Source of the DNA: Alteromonas oceanisediminis
Lineage (GTDB): Bacteria > Pseudomonadota > Gammaproteobacteria > Enterobacterales > Alteromonadaceae
Direction: 5' to 3'
Assembly: GCF_018474025.1 (NCBI RefSeq)
Contig: NZ_JAHCTA010000008.1
Span: forward strand, 120,960-184,959
DNA length: 64,000 nt
The first letter of the stretch is position 1; each line of letters starts with the position of its first letter. The notes beneath the pieces were generated by a model that had not been told where the DNA came from, searched no databases, and saw only the letters and a list, made by a program, of their open reading frames with translations. Position numbers and translations under genes: made by a program. This document shows, piece after piece, positions 27,345-36,640 of the stretch.

Positions 27345-28328
27345 GTGTTGCGGCGACGTTCTGTGTCATCCCCGCGCATATTGTTGTTGCTGGGTGGAGC
27401 GATCGGGGTTACTACCCTTGCCATATTTGCCGCAGTGGGCAGCGATATCGATGATGCGTCACTGCGTCAGCATGTTTTTTTACAGCTCACCTTGCCGCTG
27501 GTGATCAACGCCATGTTGGTGGGGTTTGCCTTGTCAGCCAGCGCAGCCTGTCTGCAAGTCCTATTGAACAACCCGCTGGCCGACCCGGGTATTATTGGTA
27601 TTAGCAGTGGTGCAAGTTTGATGGCTGCGCTTGTACTTCTCACTGGCATCGCCGGGCAACTGGCCTATTTGAACTATGTGTTGCCTCTAGCGTGTTTCAT
27701 GGGGGCTTTGTTTTCGACGCTACTGATTTATCGCGTAGCGCAGCGAATGCCAGCATCGCCGGTCGCCGTGATCCTTGCAGGTATCGCTATCTCGACGGTG
27801 TGTGGTGCGATAATCGCGTGGTTGTACTATTTTGCTGATGCTCAAGCGCTGAGGAATTTAACCTTTTGGTTGATGGGGAGTTTGCATCAGGCGGATGCCG
27901 CATTATTGGTGGTTGCTGTGCCACTGATCAGCGCAGCACTGATATATATTTTAAGCAACCTTTCGCATCTCAATCGGCTCTATCTCGGTACGGATGCTGC
28001 ACGCGCCGCCGGAACCAATGTTTCTACACTGAACAAACGTTTACTACTGGCGTGCGCCATTGCGGTGGGCGGTGCGGTGTCACTGGCCGGCTCGATTGCG
28101 TTCGTCGGGTTGTTAGTGCCTCATCTGTTACGGTTATTATTGGGCTACAATAATCGGCTCATTGTGCCTGCGGCGGGTTTGTGCGGAAGCCTGTTAATGC
28201 TACTCATTGCGCTTGCGTCGGAAAGCTGGGCAGTGACTACGCTACCCGTATCCATGCTAACCGCAACCATCGGTGGCCCATTATTTATCCTCGTGCTGAT
28301 GCGCGGTCAATTTCGCCTCTCAGCCTGA
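27345..28328 (+). CDS. btuC: Vitamin B12 ABC transporter permease, BtuC-like
   Basis: A FecCD/BtuC-family permease of 327 residues with about nine or ten membrane helices. LQVLLNNPLADPGIIGISSG and GSIAFVGLLVPHLLRLLLG (the coupling-helix region) are the family landmarks. GTG start at 27,345 with GAGGGAG just upstream. It pairs with the downstream ATPase, which starts 19 bases later. B12 is the best guess from similarity to BtuCD; heme or siderophore transport is possible because no BtuF and no cobalamin riboswitch are present. Confidence 0.85.
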   Translation: MLRRRSVSSPRILLLLGGAIGVTTLAIFAAVGSDIDDASLRQHVFLQLTLPLVINAMLVGFALSASAACLQVLLNNPLADPGIIGISSGASLMAALVLLTGIAGQLAYLNYVLPLACFMGALFSTLLIYRVAQRMPASPVAVILAGIAISTVCGAIIAWLYYFADAQALRNLTFWLMGSLHQADAALLVVAVPLISAALIYILSNLSHLNRLYLGTDAARAAGTNVSTLNKRLLLACAIAVGGAVSLAGSIAFVGLLVPHLLRLLLGYNNRLIVPAAGLCGSLLMLLIALASESWAVTTLPVSMLTATIGGPLFILVLMRGQFRLSA

Positions 28329-28347
28329 TATGAGAGGTTAACGGGCC

Positions 28348-29127
28348 ATGACAATGAATCCATCTTACAAGCCTCCTTGCCTCGCGCTAGAGAACGTGCA
28401 ATGTGACAATCGTCTGCAGGATATTTCTTTTACAGTGCGAAGCGGGCAGTGTGTTCATGTAGTGGGCGAAAACGGTGCTGGAAAAACCACCTTGTTACTG
28501 GCGATGGCTGGGTTGCTCAACAACGGCACTGAGGGGCAAATTAAACTTAATAATGTCGATCTGCGTCAATACTCTTTGGCACAGTTAGCTACGTCGCGCT
28601 GTTTTCTTTCCCAACAGGTCAGCTGCCAGTTTGACCTGACAGTTGCTGAAATATTGCACTTTTACACCGAAGTGGCACGTATCCCTGCGGAGATTGAAGA
28701 TGCGCTGGAACTGTCGCCGCTACTTGCGCAGTCACTTTTACAACTTTCCGGCGGTGAACAGCAACGCGTGCACATCGCGCGCTGTTTGCTACAGATTTGG
28801 CCAGCCATTCAGCGCGGTGAAGGGGTCTTGTTATTAGACGAACCGCTACAGAGCCTGGACGTTGCGCACCAGCAGTGTCTACTCCAATTACTATCGCGTC
28901 TTGTCGCGCAGGGCAATGTGGTCGTCATGAGCTGCCACGATGTGAACACCAGTTATCATCACGCCTCACATGTCGCACTGCTCCTTAACGGTCAGATGAT
29001 TGCCAGTGGTCAAAGCAAAAGTGTACTGACGCCCAACAACCTGAAGACCACGCTAAAGTGTGATTTTCATCTGATTTATTCCGAAAATGCATACGAATTC
29101 TTGCTTCCGGTAGTCAACAAGCCTTAG
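28348..29127 (+). CDS. btuD: Vitamin B12 ABC transporter ATPase, BtuD-like
   Basis: The protein has 259 residues with Walker A GENGAGKTT (40-48), signature LSGGEQQRV (133-141), Walker B LLLDEP (161-166) and the switch histidine in SCHDVN. LSGGEQQRVHIARCLLQIWP resembles BtuD closely. It powers import by the preceding permease. ATG start at 28,348 with GAGAGG upstream. The periplasmic binding protein must be encoded elsewhere. Confidence 0.88.
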   Translation: MTMNPSYKPPCLALENVQCDNRLQDISFTVRSGQCVHVVGENGAGKTTLLLAMAGLLNNGTEGQIKLNNVDLRQYSLAQLATSRCFLSQQVSCQFDLTVAEILHFYTEVARIPAEIEDALELSPLLAQSLLQLSGGEQQRVHIARCLLQIWPAIQRGEGVLLLDEPLQSLDVAHQQCLLQLLSRLVAQGNVVVMSCHDVNTSYHHASHVALLLNGQMIASGQSKSVLTPNNLKTTLKCDFHLIYSENAYEFLLPVVNKP

Positions 29128-29178
29128 CAGTCTGTGGTAGGCTCTCATGCTTGACATAATTTGGATGGAACACCCTCA

Positions 29179-30525
29179 ATGAGCGAATGGCGGCCTGATA
29201 GCTGGCGCAAAAAACCGATACTGCAACAACCTCGTTACGATGACCAAGTGCATCTTGCCTCTGTGGAGCAAAAACTGTCGACTTATCCGCCGCTGGTTTT
29301 TGCCGAAGAGACCCGACAACTGCGTAAACAGCTTAGCGATGTCAGTTTGGGCAAGGGCTTTTTGCTACAGGGCGGTGATTGCGCTGAGTCATTTGATGAG
29401 TTCAACGCGCCTAAGATCCGCGATACGTTTAAGGTACTACTGCAAATGGCTATCGTGCTGACGTTTGCTGGTCGTTGCCCTGTGACTAAGGTGGCGCGCA
29501 TGGCGGGGCAATATGCCAAGCCGCGTTCATCGGATGAAGAAACCATCAATGGCGTCACGTTACCCAGCTATCGCGGTGATATTATCAATAGTTTTGAATT
29601 CACGCCTGAGGCACGTAGACCTGATCCGAATCGCTTATTTGATGCTTACCATCGCAGTGCCTCAACGTTAAACTTGTTGCGCGCGTTCGCGCAAGGCGGG
29701 CTGGCGGATTTACATCAGGTTAATCGCTGGAACATGGCGTTTGTGGAAAACAATCCACTGAAAGAACGTTATCATGACATGGCTGTGCGCATTCAAGACA
29801 CGCTGGAGTTTATGGATGTTATTGGCATCAATGCCAACAATAGCGGCACGTTACACGAGACTTCTTTGTTTACCTCGCATGAAGCTTTGTTACTCAACTA
29901 TGAGCAAGCGCTGACGCGCATCGATACCCTCACGGGTAAACCTTATGATTGTAGTGCACATATGGTATGGATTGGTGAACGAACCCGCCAGCTCGACCAT
30001 GCACATATCGAATTTTTCCGAGGCATTCACAATCCGATTGGTGTCAAAATCGGCCCTAGCATGCAAGGTGACGAACTCATTGAACTGATTGACGCGCTTA
30101 ATCCGTTAAATGATCCCGGTCGACTGACGTTGATCACCCGTATGGGCGCGGATAATTTAGCGGAAAAACTGCCCGCGCTACTGCGTCGTGTCAAACAGGA
30201 AGGGCGGCACGTTGTGTGGAGTTCAGACCCCATGCACGGCAATACTTTTAAGGCCAGTAGTGGTTATAAAACCCGTGATTTTGATGCGATACTGAAAGAG
30301 ATCCAGCAGTTCTTTGCGGCGCACGAGTCTGAAGGTACGCACGCTGGCGGCATCCATCTTGAGATGACCGGCCAGCACGTGACTGAATGTACTGGCGGCG
30401 CATACAAAATCAGTGATGATGACTTGGCACAGGCGTATCAGACTCAGTGTGATCCGCGCCTCAACGCCGATCAAGTGCTTGAAATGGCATTCCTCGTGGC
30501 TGATCACCTTAAAAAAGGTCGTTAA
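29179..30525 (+). CDS. Class II 3-deoxy-7-phosphoheptulonate synthase (DAHP synthase)
   Basis: The protein has 448 residues, the plant-like class II family (WRPDSWR at the start; [33 protein letters not shown]). It condenses PEP and erythrose-4-phosphate in the first step of the shikimate pathway. Class II enzymes are usual in actinobacteria, plants and some proteobacteria, and differ from AroF/G/H of E. coli. The ATG at 29,179 fits the family N terminus; the in-frame TTG at 29,161 is less likely. Its stop overlaps the convergent exporter gene by 4 bases. Confidence 0.95.
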   Translation: MSEWRPDSWRKKPILQQPRYDDQVHLASVEQKLSTYPPLVFAEETRQLRKQLSDVSLGKGFLLQGGDCAESFDEFNAPKIRDTFKVLLQMAIVLTFAGRCPVTKVARMAGQYAKPRSSDEETINGVTLPSYRGDIINSFEFTPEARRPDPNRLFDAYHRSASTLNLLRAFAQGGLADLHQVNRWNMAFVENNPLKERYHDMAVRIQDTLEFMDVIGINANNSGTLHETSLFTSHEALLLNYEQALTRIDTLTGKPYDCSAHMVWIGERTRQLDHAHIEFFRGIHNPIGVKIGPSMQGDELIELIDALNPLNDPGRLTLITRMGADNLAEKLPALLRRVKQEGRHVVWSSDPMHGNTFKASSGYKTRDFDAILKEIQQFFAAHESEGTHAGGIHLEMTGQHVTECTGGAYKISDDDLAQAYQTQCDPRLNADQVLEMAFLVADHLKKGR

Positions 30526-32306
30526 TCCTGCTTCTGCTGCGCTGCCCACAAGGCAGCGTAGTGGCCTTGTCTGGCAATCAAGTCTGCGTGATTGCCTTGC
30601 TCTACGATCACACCCTTATCCAATACGATAATCGTGTCTGCATCGACGATGGTGGATAGCCTGTGCGCTATCATCAGACTGGTGTGGCCTTTGGCGATAT
30701 CGCGCAGGGCACCGAGTATCGCTTGCTCTGATTGAGAATCAAGCGATGATGTGGCCTCGTCAAAAACCATGATAGGCGGGCGTTTAAGAATCGTGCGGGC
30801 AATAGCAACACGTTGTTTTTCGCCACCGGATAACTTCAAACCACGCTCACCCACTTGCGTGTCGCCTTTTTCCGGCAATGACTCAATAAAACGCTGTAAG
30901 TGTGCTAACTGGATCGCCTCATCGACCTCAGCGTCACTCGCATCCGGTCGTCCATAGCGAATATTTTCAACAATACTGTCATTAAACAGAACAGTATCTT
31001 GCGGCACAATGCCTATGTGTTTGCGTACGGACGCCTGCGTGGCTTCATGTATTGATTGTCCATCAATCCGAACCACACCGCTGGTTGGGTCATAGAAGCG
31101 GAACAGCAGCTTGACCAGTGTTGATTTGCCTGAACCACTTTCGCCCACAACTGCTACTTTTGAACCGGCTCTGACAGTAAACGACACACCCTTAATAATC
31201 GTGCGGTTGGCTTGGTAACCGAAGGTCACGTTGTCAAATTCGATACTGCCATTCTGTACGGTCAGCGCAGCGGCATGAGGTTTGTCCGTGACGGTAGGCG
31301 CTTTATCAAGAAGCTCGAATAAGTTTTCAATGTTGGCTAATGAACCGCGTATTTCTCGATACACAAAGCCTAGGAAATTAAGCGGCATGAAGATTTGCAT
31401 AGTAAAAGCGTTAATCAACACGAAATCACCAATTGTCATACTGCCATCGGCCACATTAAACGCAGCCATCGCTAACATGCTGGTCATCGCGACAGCAATA
31501 ATCAAATTCTGACCGCCATTCAGCGCCAGAAGCGACAATCTGTTTTTACGCCGAGCGTTTTCCCAGTCGGCTAAGTTGCTGTCATAGCGTGTGGCTTCAT
31601 AATGTTCGTTATTGAAATATTTAACCGTTTCATAGTTGAGTAAGCTATCCACTGCTCGCGTGTTGGCGGTATTGTCGGCACGATTTAGTTCGCGAACATA
31701 TCGTGTACGCCAATTGGTCGCTTTGACGGAAAACAGGACATACAGCACAACAGCCGTAAGGATGACCGCTGCAAATTGAACGCCGTAACTCACAAATAGG
31801 ATCCCCACAACCAATACAATCTCGAGCAGAGTTGGGCCAATGTTAAACACCATAAACCGCATCAGAAAACTAATGCCACTGGTGCCGCGCTCCATATCAC
31901 GCGACAAACCGCCGGTTTTGCGGTTAAGATGAAAATCAAGCTCAAGACTGTGCAGGTGTTTGAAAACTGTCATACCCAGTCGACGCATGGCTCTTTCGGT
32001 GACGCGACCAAACAAGGTGTCGCGTATTTCACCGAACAATACATTGGCAAGTCGTAGGGCCCCGTAAGCAATGATCAGCGCTATTGGAATAACCAACAAC
32101 TGCTCTTCAGTACTTTCCATATTGAGATCATCAACAATATGTTTGAGCACAAACGGAAGCCCGATACTGGCGAGCTTAGCGGCGACTAAAAAAAACAATG
32201 CGAGCCAAACGCGGCGCTGAAATTCAAGCAGGTAAGGCCACAACTTTTTAAACACATGCCAGTTGACTGGTTTATCTTCGTCGTTGAAAGTGCGAGAACC
32301 GCGCAT
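30522..32306 (-). CDS. Atm1-type ABC exporter (fused permease-ATPase)
   Basis: The protein has 594 residues. Six membrane helices (about 25-320) are followed by an ATPase with Walker [10 protein letters not shown], signature [13 protein letters not shown] and Walker [14 protein letters not shown]. The [20 protein letters not shown] segment between helices is characteristic of Atm1/ABCB7/HMT1 half-transporters, which export glutathione-linked sulfur or metal compounds. It should form a homodimer in the inner membrane. ATG start at 32,306 with AGGAAT upstream. It may also act in heavy-metal tolerance. Confidence 0.9.
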   Translation of the reverse strand: MRGSRTFNDEDKPVNWHVFKKLWPYLLEFQRRVWLALFFLVAAKLASIGLPFVLKHIVDDLNMESTEEQLLVIPIALIIAYGALRLANVLFGEIRDTLFGRVTERAMRRLGMTVFKHLHSLELDFHLNRKTGGLSRDMERGTSGISFLMRFMVFNIGPTLLEIVLVVGILFVSYGVQFAAVILTAVVLYVLFSVKATNWRTRYVRELNRADNTANTRAVDSLLNYETVKYFNNEHYEATRYDSNLADWENARRKNRLSLLALNGGQNLIIAVAMTSMLAMAAFNVADGSMTIGDFVLINAFTMQIFMPLNFLGFVYREIRGSLANIENLFELLDKAPTVTDKPHAAALTVQNGSIEFDNVTFGYQANRTIIKGVSFTVRAGSKVAVVGESGSGKSTLVKLLFRFYDPTSGVVRIDGQSIHEATQASVRKHIGIVPQDTVLFNDSIVENIRYGRPDASDAEVDEAIQLAHLQRFIESLPEKGDTQVGERGLKLSGGEKQRVAIARTILKRPPIMVFDEATSSLDSQSEQAILGALRDIAKGHTSLMIAHRLSTIVDADTIIVLDKGVIVEQGNHADLIARQGHYAALWAAQQKQD

Positions 32307-32464
32307 TAGATTCCTGTGGTCTTGATAATTGATGGTGTGACTCGTGGGGGTAGTATGCCATAAATTAGGTTAGACATAATTCCATCTAGCAATTTGGGCT
32401 ATTTCCGAGTATCCATATCTAGGTTCTGAGTGTTAGATTAATGTGCCTGCAGGCTGGTCTCAGT

Positions 32465-32743
32465 TCACATATTCTGCAAAATATAATGAATCTTTTCTGA
32501 CATTTCTTTGTCATTGCCATACAGCGAAATCGGGAAAGTCATTACGTCGCTCAACGCTGACACTTCTCCGACTTTGTATCTATCCCGTAATTCGTCGACT
32601 TTAATTTGTTCGCTCTTCAAATAAAGCAGCATTATGTTTTTAGCTCTATCAAAATATTTGATCTCATCAATACTTTCAAGAGCCTCAAGCAATTCCTGAT
32701 TTGAGTATTTGTTATAGTCGGGTTCCATATTCATACATCCCAT
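32465..32743 (-). CDS. Hypothetical protein, 92 residues
   Basis: The protein is small and acidic to neutral, mostly helical in character (NKYSNQELLEALESIDEIKY), with one cysteine and no signal or membrane segment. I know no family for it. An unusually strong ribosome site, AAAGGAGAG, lies 5 bases before the ATG at 32,743, which makes the gene credible. Its base composition is more AT-rich than the neighbours, which could indicate later acquisition. It stands alone between the Atm1-like exporter and the DUF533 gene. Confidence 0.6.
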   Translation of the reverse strand: MGCMNMEPDYNKYSNQELLEALESIDEIKYFDRAKNIMLLYLKSEQIKVDELRDRYKVGEVSALSDVMTFPISLYGNDKEMSEKIHYILQNM

Positions 32744-32992
32744 TGTTCTCTCCTTTCAATTATCGATATGTCCGGCCGCCCGCGTGCCTACGCGAAGTAT
32801 GCTTAGTGCATGCAGTCTGTATGCTAAATTAAAATGGGAGTGTGCTAACACTGCCTGAAAGGACAGAGATCAACGATCACCGGTTACGACTATTTTAATA
32901 GATCAGCTTTCTCGAAGAATCTTGTAACAAACTCCGGGTATTCACTGATGATAAAATACCCTATGGTAGTGTGAAAATAATTGGAGGTGTTC

Positions 32993-33787
32993 ATGCGAGA
33001 CTTACAAAAATTGGTCGGTGGCTTATCTAAAACGGGTGCGCTCAGCGGATTTCTAGGCGGCGTTGCCGGCGGAGGCTTAACCAGTATGGTCGCCAGTAAG
33101 AAGGGTCGCAAGGTTGGTGGCAAAGTCGTGAAATACGGTGCGTTGGCTGCGGTAGGTGGCTTAGCTTGGAAAGCCTATCAACAGTACTCGCAGAATCAGC
33201 AGCAAGGTCAACCATCACCAACATCTCAGGCACACCCGCATCACGCAAACCAACGAGATATTCCTGACCCCGGTACGTACTCAACCTCCGGGCGTTTATC
33301 GTCTGACACTTACACACCCGACCCACGCCGCAGGGGTGTTAACCAGCCCGACCATCGACAGCAAAGCCCTGCTCAGCAGTTTGACTTTACCCCGGCGCGC
33401 TTGAACCAGCAGTCTTTTGATGAAGTGGTTGAGGACAATGAATCGGGACAAATGCTGCTCATGCGCGCTATGATTGCCGCCGCCTATGCTGACGGACACA
33501 TTGATGAAAGCGAGCGTCAGCGTATTTTCGAGCAGGTTGACCAACTGGATTTGTCCGTCAACGAAAAAGCGCTACTATTCGATGAGTTGCGCAAGCCGCT
33601 CAACCTCGCAGAACTGATTAATCAGGTACCTGATGCACAATCTGGCATCGAAGTGTACGCGGCAAGCGCCAGTGCAATCGATTTGCAGCAACCCGCTTCG
33701 GCGGAATACCTAGATGCGTTGGCCAATCAACTCTGTCTGCCGAATGAACTGGTGAGCAACATACATCAACAATTGCAAAGCACCTGA
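32993..33787 (+). CDS. DUF533/TerB-like protein (YebE family)
   Basis: The protein has 264 residues. A glycine-rich N-terminal region (about 20-60, SGFLGGVAGGGLTSM and GALAAVGGLAW) is probably membrane-associated. A low-complexity Gln/Pro/His linker (65-130) follows. The TerB-like helical domain (about 145-264) begins LLMRAMIAAAYADGHIDESE, whose acidic residues recall the metal-binding site of TerB. The function of the family is unknown; YebE is a stress-induced inner-membrane protein in E. coli. The ATG at 32,993 has GGAGGT 4 bases upstream. Confidence 0.88.
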   Translation: MRDLQKLVGGLSKTGALSGFLGGVAGGGLTSMVASKKGRKVGGKVVKYGALAAVGGLAWKAYQQYSQNQQQGQPSPTSQAHPHHANQRDIPDPGTYSTSGRLSSDTYTPDPRRRGVNQPDHRQQSPAQQFDFTPARLNQQSFDEVVEDNESGQMLLMRAMIAAAYADGHIDESERQRIFEQVDQLDLSVNEKALLFDELRKPLNLAELINQVPDAQSGIEVYAASASAIDLQQPASAEYLDALANQLCLPNELVSNIHQQLQST

Positions 33788-33820
33788 CGCCCACGCTATA
33801 GTGGTCAGCGCAAAATTCGA

Positions 33821-33944
33821 ACTCCGAGCCTGCTCACCTACGTTAACTAAATAGGGTGTGCAGGCCAGCAAGGTAGTGTGTCCTTGCGAGGGTTGCCTGA
33901 GAAATTAAGCAGCCTCCCACCAAAGCGAAAGCTTTAACTTGGAA
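33821..33944 (+). ncRNA. Molybdenum cofactor (Moco) riboswitch
   Basis: The ~124-base leader before moaA folds as a Moco RNA. The outer stem pairs TCCGAG (33,823-33,828) with CTTGGA (33,938-33,943). A second helix pairs GCCTGC with GCAGGC (about 33,828-33,865). There is an AAGG...CCTT hairpin, and the conserved GCCTCCCACC segment is followed by an AAAGC-GAAA-GCTTT hairpin. The ribosome site AAGG begins right at the end of the outer stem, so ligand binding probably blocks translation start. The class is known for controlling moaA in gammaproteobacteria. Confidence 0.88.
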
Positions 33945-33955
33945 AGGTGTTTAAT

Positions 33956-34924
33956 GTGTTGAACGATTCATTTGGGCGTCGATTTCATTATCTGCGCCTG
34001 TCCATCACTGATGTGTGCAATTATCGGTGCGATTACTGCCTGCCTGATGGTTACCAAGGTGGCAAGCCGAGTGGCTTTCTGTCACCCGCGGAGATTGAAA
34101 CCGTTGTCGGCGCCTTTGCCAGTTTAGGTACGCATAAAATCCGGCTGACGGGCGGCGAGCCCAGTCTACGCAAAGACGTGCCAGACATTATTCAGCGTAT
34201 CCATGCTCACCCAGACATTCATCATATCGGAATGACAACCAATGGCTTTTCATTGGAAAAATCAGTGGATACCTGGGCGGACTGTGGTTTGGATTCGGTC
34301 AATATCAGTATCGATAGTCTTGATCCCAAAATGTTTAATGCGATCACTGGGCACAATCACCTTCCTCAGATTTTACGCGGTATTGATAGAGCCTTGAGTC
34401 TGGGAATAAAAGTGAAGGTCAATGTGGTTTTGATGAAGACCATTAACCACTCAGCATTACAGCGTTTTCTGGCGTGGATAAAAGCTCTGCCGATCACGCT
34501 TCGATTTATTGAATTAATGCAAACTGGCGATAATCAGCGTCTTTTTGACCGCGAACATGTGTCGGGCCAGCCCATTAAGGCCCGTCTGCTAGAGGATGGT
34601 TGGCTACCTTTTCTGCGTGACAAAGCCGCAGGGCCAGCCGAAGAATTCTATCATACTGAATCTGCGGGTCGAATTGGGCTGATCATGCCTTACAGCAAAG
34701 ATTTTTGTGCCAGCTGTAATCGTTTAAGGCTATCAGCAACGGGAAAATTACACTTGTGCTTGTTCGCCGAGCAGGGCCTAGACCTGCGAGATACCATTCG
34801 TGCGGGCGACGTTGACGCACTTGCCTCTCAGCTCGAGCAGTTGCTGGGAGATAAGCAGGCCAGTCACTATTTAGATGCCGGCTTTACCGGTGCAACCCAG
34901 CATCTCGCAATGATTGGAGGCTAA
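33956..34924 (+). CDS. moaA: GTP 3',8-cyclase, molybdenum cofactor biosynthesis
   Basis: The protein has 322 residues, a radical SAM enzyme with Cys21, Cys25 and Cys28 in DVCNYRCDYC. The C-terminal second-cluster cysteines lie in KDFCASCNRLRLS and LHLCLF, and the chain ends in Gly-Gly as MoaA requires. It converts GTP to the cyclic precursor of pyranopterin. The start is GTG at 33,956, 8 bases after AAGG; a GTG at 33,947 overlaps the ribosome site. The nearby ATG (33,954) is out of frame and stops after two codons. It is encoded alone, without moaB/C/D/E, behind a Moco riboswitch. Confidence 0.96.
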   Translation: MLNDSFGRRFHYLRLSITDVCNYRCDYCLPDGYQGGKPSGFLSPAEIETVVGAFASLGTHKIRLTGGEPSLRKDVPDIIQRIHAHPDIHHIGMTTNGFSLEKSVDTWADCGLDSVNISIDSLDPKMFNAITGHNHLPQILRGIDRALSLGIKVKVNVVLMKTINHSALQRFLAWIKALPITLRFIELMQTGDNQRLFDREHVSGQPIKARLLEDGWLPFLRDKAAGPAEEFYHTESAGRIGLIMPYSKDFCASCNRLRLSATGKLHLCLFAEQGLDLRDTIRAGDVDALASQLEQLLGDKQASHYLDAGFTGATQHLAMIGG

Positions 34925-34925
34925 T

Positions 34926-35486
34926 TTGATCACACCATCGAGCCGACTCACTTTTCGCATGTTAAAACCTTTTGCAGACGCCGACTTATTATATCGTTTG
35001 GATCAGGATCCCGAGGTTATGCGGTTTATTTCAGGCGGCAAGCCGACGTCGTGGAGCGACATAACGACTGTATTTTCGCCGCGCCTCGCTGCGTATATAA
35101 ACTCCGCGAAAGGCTGGGGCTTATGGGGCTGTTTTAGTACTGATACAGAGGATTTTATCGGCTGGGTATTGGTAAGGCCCATGGGTTTCTTTGACGAACA
35201 CAAACTGTTCGACTCGTCTCAGTGCTTGCGTGACATCGACATTGAATTGGGCTGGCGATTTAAGCGCGCTGCCTGGGGTAAGGGTTTCGCAACAGAGGCT
35301 GCTGCACATATCATGAAAAGCCTGAACGACCTGCATGGATACCGGCAGTTCAGTGCGGTAGCTTTACCGCAGAACAGCGCGTCCATAGCCATTATGAAGA
35401 AATTGGGTATGCGCTTCATTTCTCGTGGCCTGCATCGTGACCCATTAGGAGACATGCAGCTCGATACCTATTCCATTGAGCATTGA
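34926..35486 (+). CDS. GNAT-family N-acetyltransferase
   Basis: The protein has 186 residues of the RimJ/RimL-like GNAT type: SSRLTFRMLKPFADADLL at the start, the acetyl-CoA segment KRAAWGKGFATEAA, and LPQNSASIAIMKKLGMRF near the end. The substrate is unknown. I set the start at TTG 34,926 because GGAGG, formed by the last codons of moaA, lies 5 bases upstream. A TTG at 34,914 would overlap moaA by 11 bases. It is likely co-transcribed with moaA and so under the same riboswitch, though a link to Moco is not implied. Confidence 0.88.
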   Translation: MITPSSRLTFRMLKPFADADLLYRLDQDPEVMRFISGGKPTSWSDITTVFSPRLAAYINSAKGWGLWGCFSTDTEDFIGWVLVRPMGFFDEHKLFDSSQCLRDIDIELGWRFKRAAWGKGFATEAAAHIMKSLNDLHGYRQFSAVALPQNSASIAIMKKLGMRFISRGLHRDPLGDMQLDTYSIEH

Positions 35487-35551
35487 TCACAGAGCGTGCT
35501 ACTCTAAGCGGCTAGTGCAAGTTCACCCTATATCACCGTCTTAATGAGCTT

Positions 35552-36403
35552 ATGAACTCGTTCGTTCCTGAACAGCCTGTGTGGCAATGCCCTGCCTGCC
35601 GAACTCCGCTGCACTTGTCACAACGACAATGGCGCTGTGAGAACGGTCATTGTTATGATGTTGCTAAACAAGGTTATGTCAACCTGCTACTCGCTCAGCA
35701 GCGCAACAGCAAAGCGCCGGGTGATAACAATGACATGATCATGGCACGTCGTGCTTTTCTCCAAGCGGGCTATTATCAACCGCTCGCGGATACGCTGTCA
35801 GAACTGTTGATTAACTTAGCGCCAAAACCGCTACGACTGTTTGATGCCGGGTGTGGCGAAGGGTATTACTTGGGTGAAATCGCAAAACGCCTGGATCGCG
35901 AAAGCATTGAATACAGTTTACAGGGTATCGACATCTCAAAACCGGCGGTACAAAAAGCCGCTAAGCACCATAAAGTCGGGGCATTTGCCGTCGCGAGCTG
36001 TTTTAACATTCCGTTACCTGCCAGCAGTCAACAGGGTGTTGTGCAAGTGTTTGCGCCCAGTAGCCCGGCGGAAATTAGGCGGATTTTAACTGACGATGGC
36101 GTGTGGCTGGTCGCAGAGCCGGGCGAGCGTCATTTGTATGCGCTAAAAGCGAGTGTGTACGATCAACCCGAGCTACACACACAAACAGACGCGGCGCCAG
36201 AAGGGTTTGAACAGATCGCGCACCGCCAAGTCGCTTTTGACTTCACACTTGCAACGGCTGAGCAGCGTGAGAACTTATTAATGATGACTCCGTTTTACTG
36301 GCAGATATCGGAAACCAAGAAACAGCGTTTGCTGAAAACGTTGTCGCTCGTAGGCGCTGATTTCAGTGTACGTGTGTACAAACCTAAATCGGTTGCTCAA
36401 TAA
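35552..36403 (+). CDS. rlmA: 23S rRNA (guanine745-N1)-methyltransferase
   Basis: The protein has 283 residues. The N-terminal zinc site Cys13, Cys16, Cys29, His33 (CPAC...CENGH) is the RlmA hallmark, followed by YDVAKQGYVNLL and the SAM motif DAGCGEGYYLGEI. VQVFAPSSPAEIRRIL also matches. It methylates G745 of 23S rRNA in helix 35. ATG start at 35,552, 65 bases after the acetyltransferase gene. Confidence 0.94.
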   Translation: MNSFVPEQPVWQCPACRTPLHLSQRQWRCENGHCYDVAKQGYVNLLLAQQRNSKAPGDNNDMIMARRAFLQAGYYQPLADTLSELLINLAPKPLRLFDAGCGEGYYLGEIAKRLDRESIEYSLQGIDISKPAVQKAAKHHKVGAFAVASCFNIPLPASSQQGVVQVFAPSSPAEIRRILTDDGVWLVAEPGERHLYALKASVYDQPELHTQTDAAPEGFEQIAHRQVAFDFTLATAEQRENLLMMTPFYWQISETKKQRLLKTLSLVGADFSVRVYKPKSVAQ

Positions 36404-36584
36404 ACTTCGTGGATCTCAAATCGAAATAAGAATACCCGCAAAGGTCAACACGCTCTACTAAAGGAGATAAATTTCCTATCAAGTTTTAGCGTCGTCAGGC
36501 GGAGTTGCTAATCCCGAATTCAAACGGGTATGACACGCATGATGATTATCGTTATGGCGACATGTAGCGAGTGTTAACGCAGAT

Positions 36585-36614
36585 AAAAAAACGCGGCTGA
36601 CAAGCCGCGTTTTT
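36585..36614. terminator. Bidirectional terminator between rlmA and proA
   Basis: ACGCGGCT (36,591-36,598) pairs with AGCCGCGT (36,603-36,610) across a GACA loop. It is flanked by a run of A on the left and T on the right, so both strands end in a T run. It serves proA (stop 27 bases away) and probably rlmA. Confidence 0.85.
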
Positions 36615-36640
36615 ACATGTTTACATAAAATTAGAGCTGC

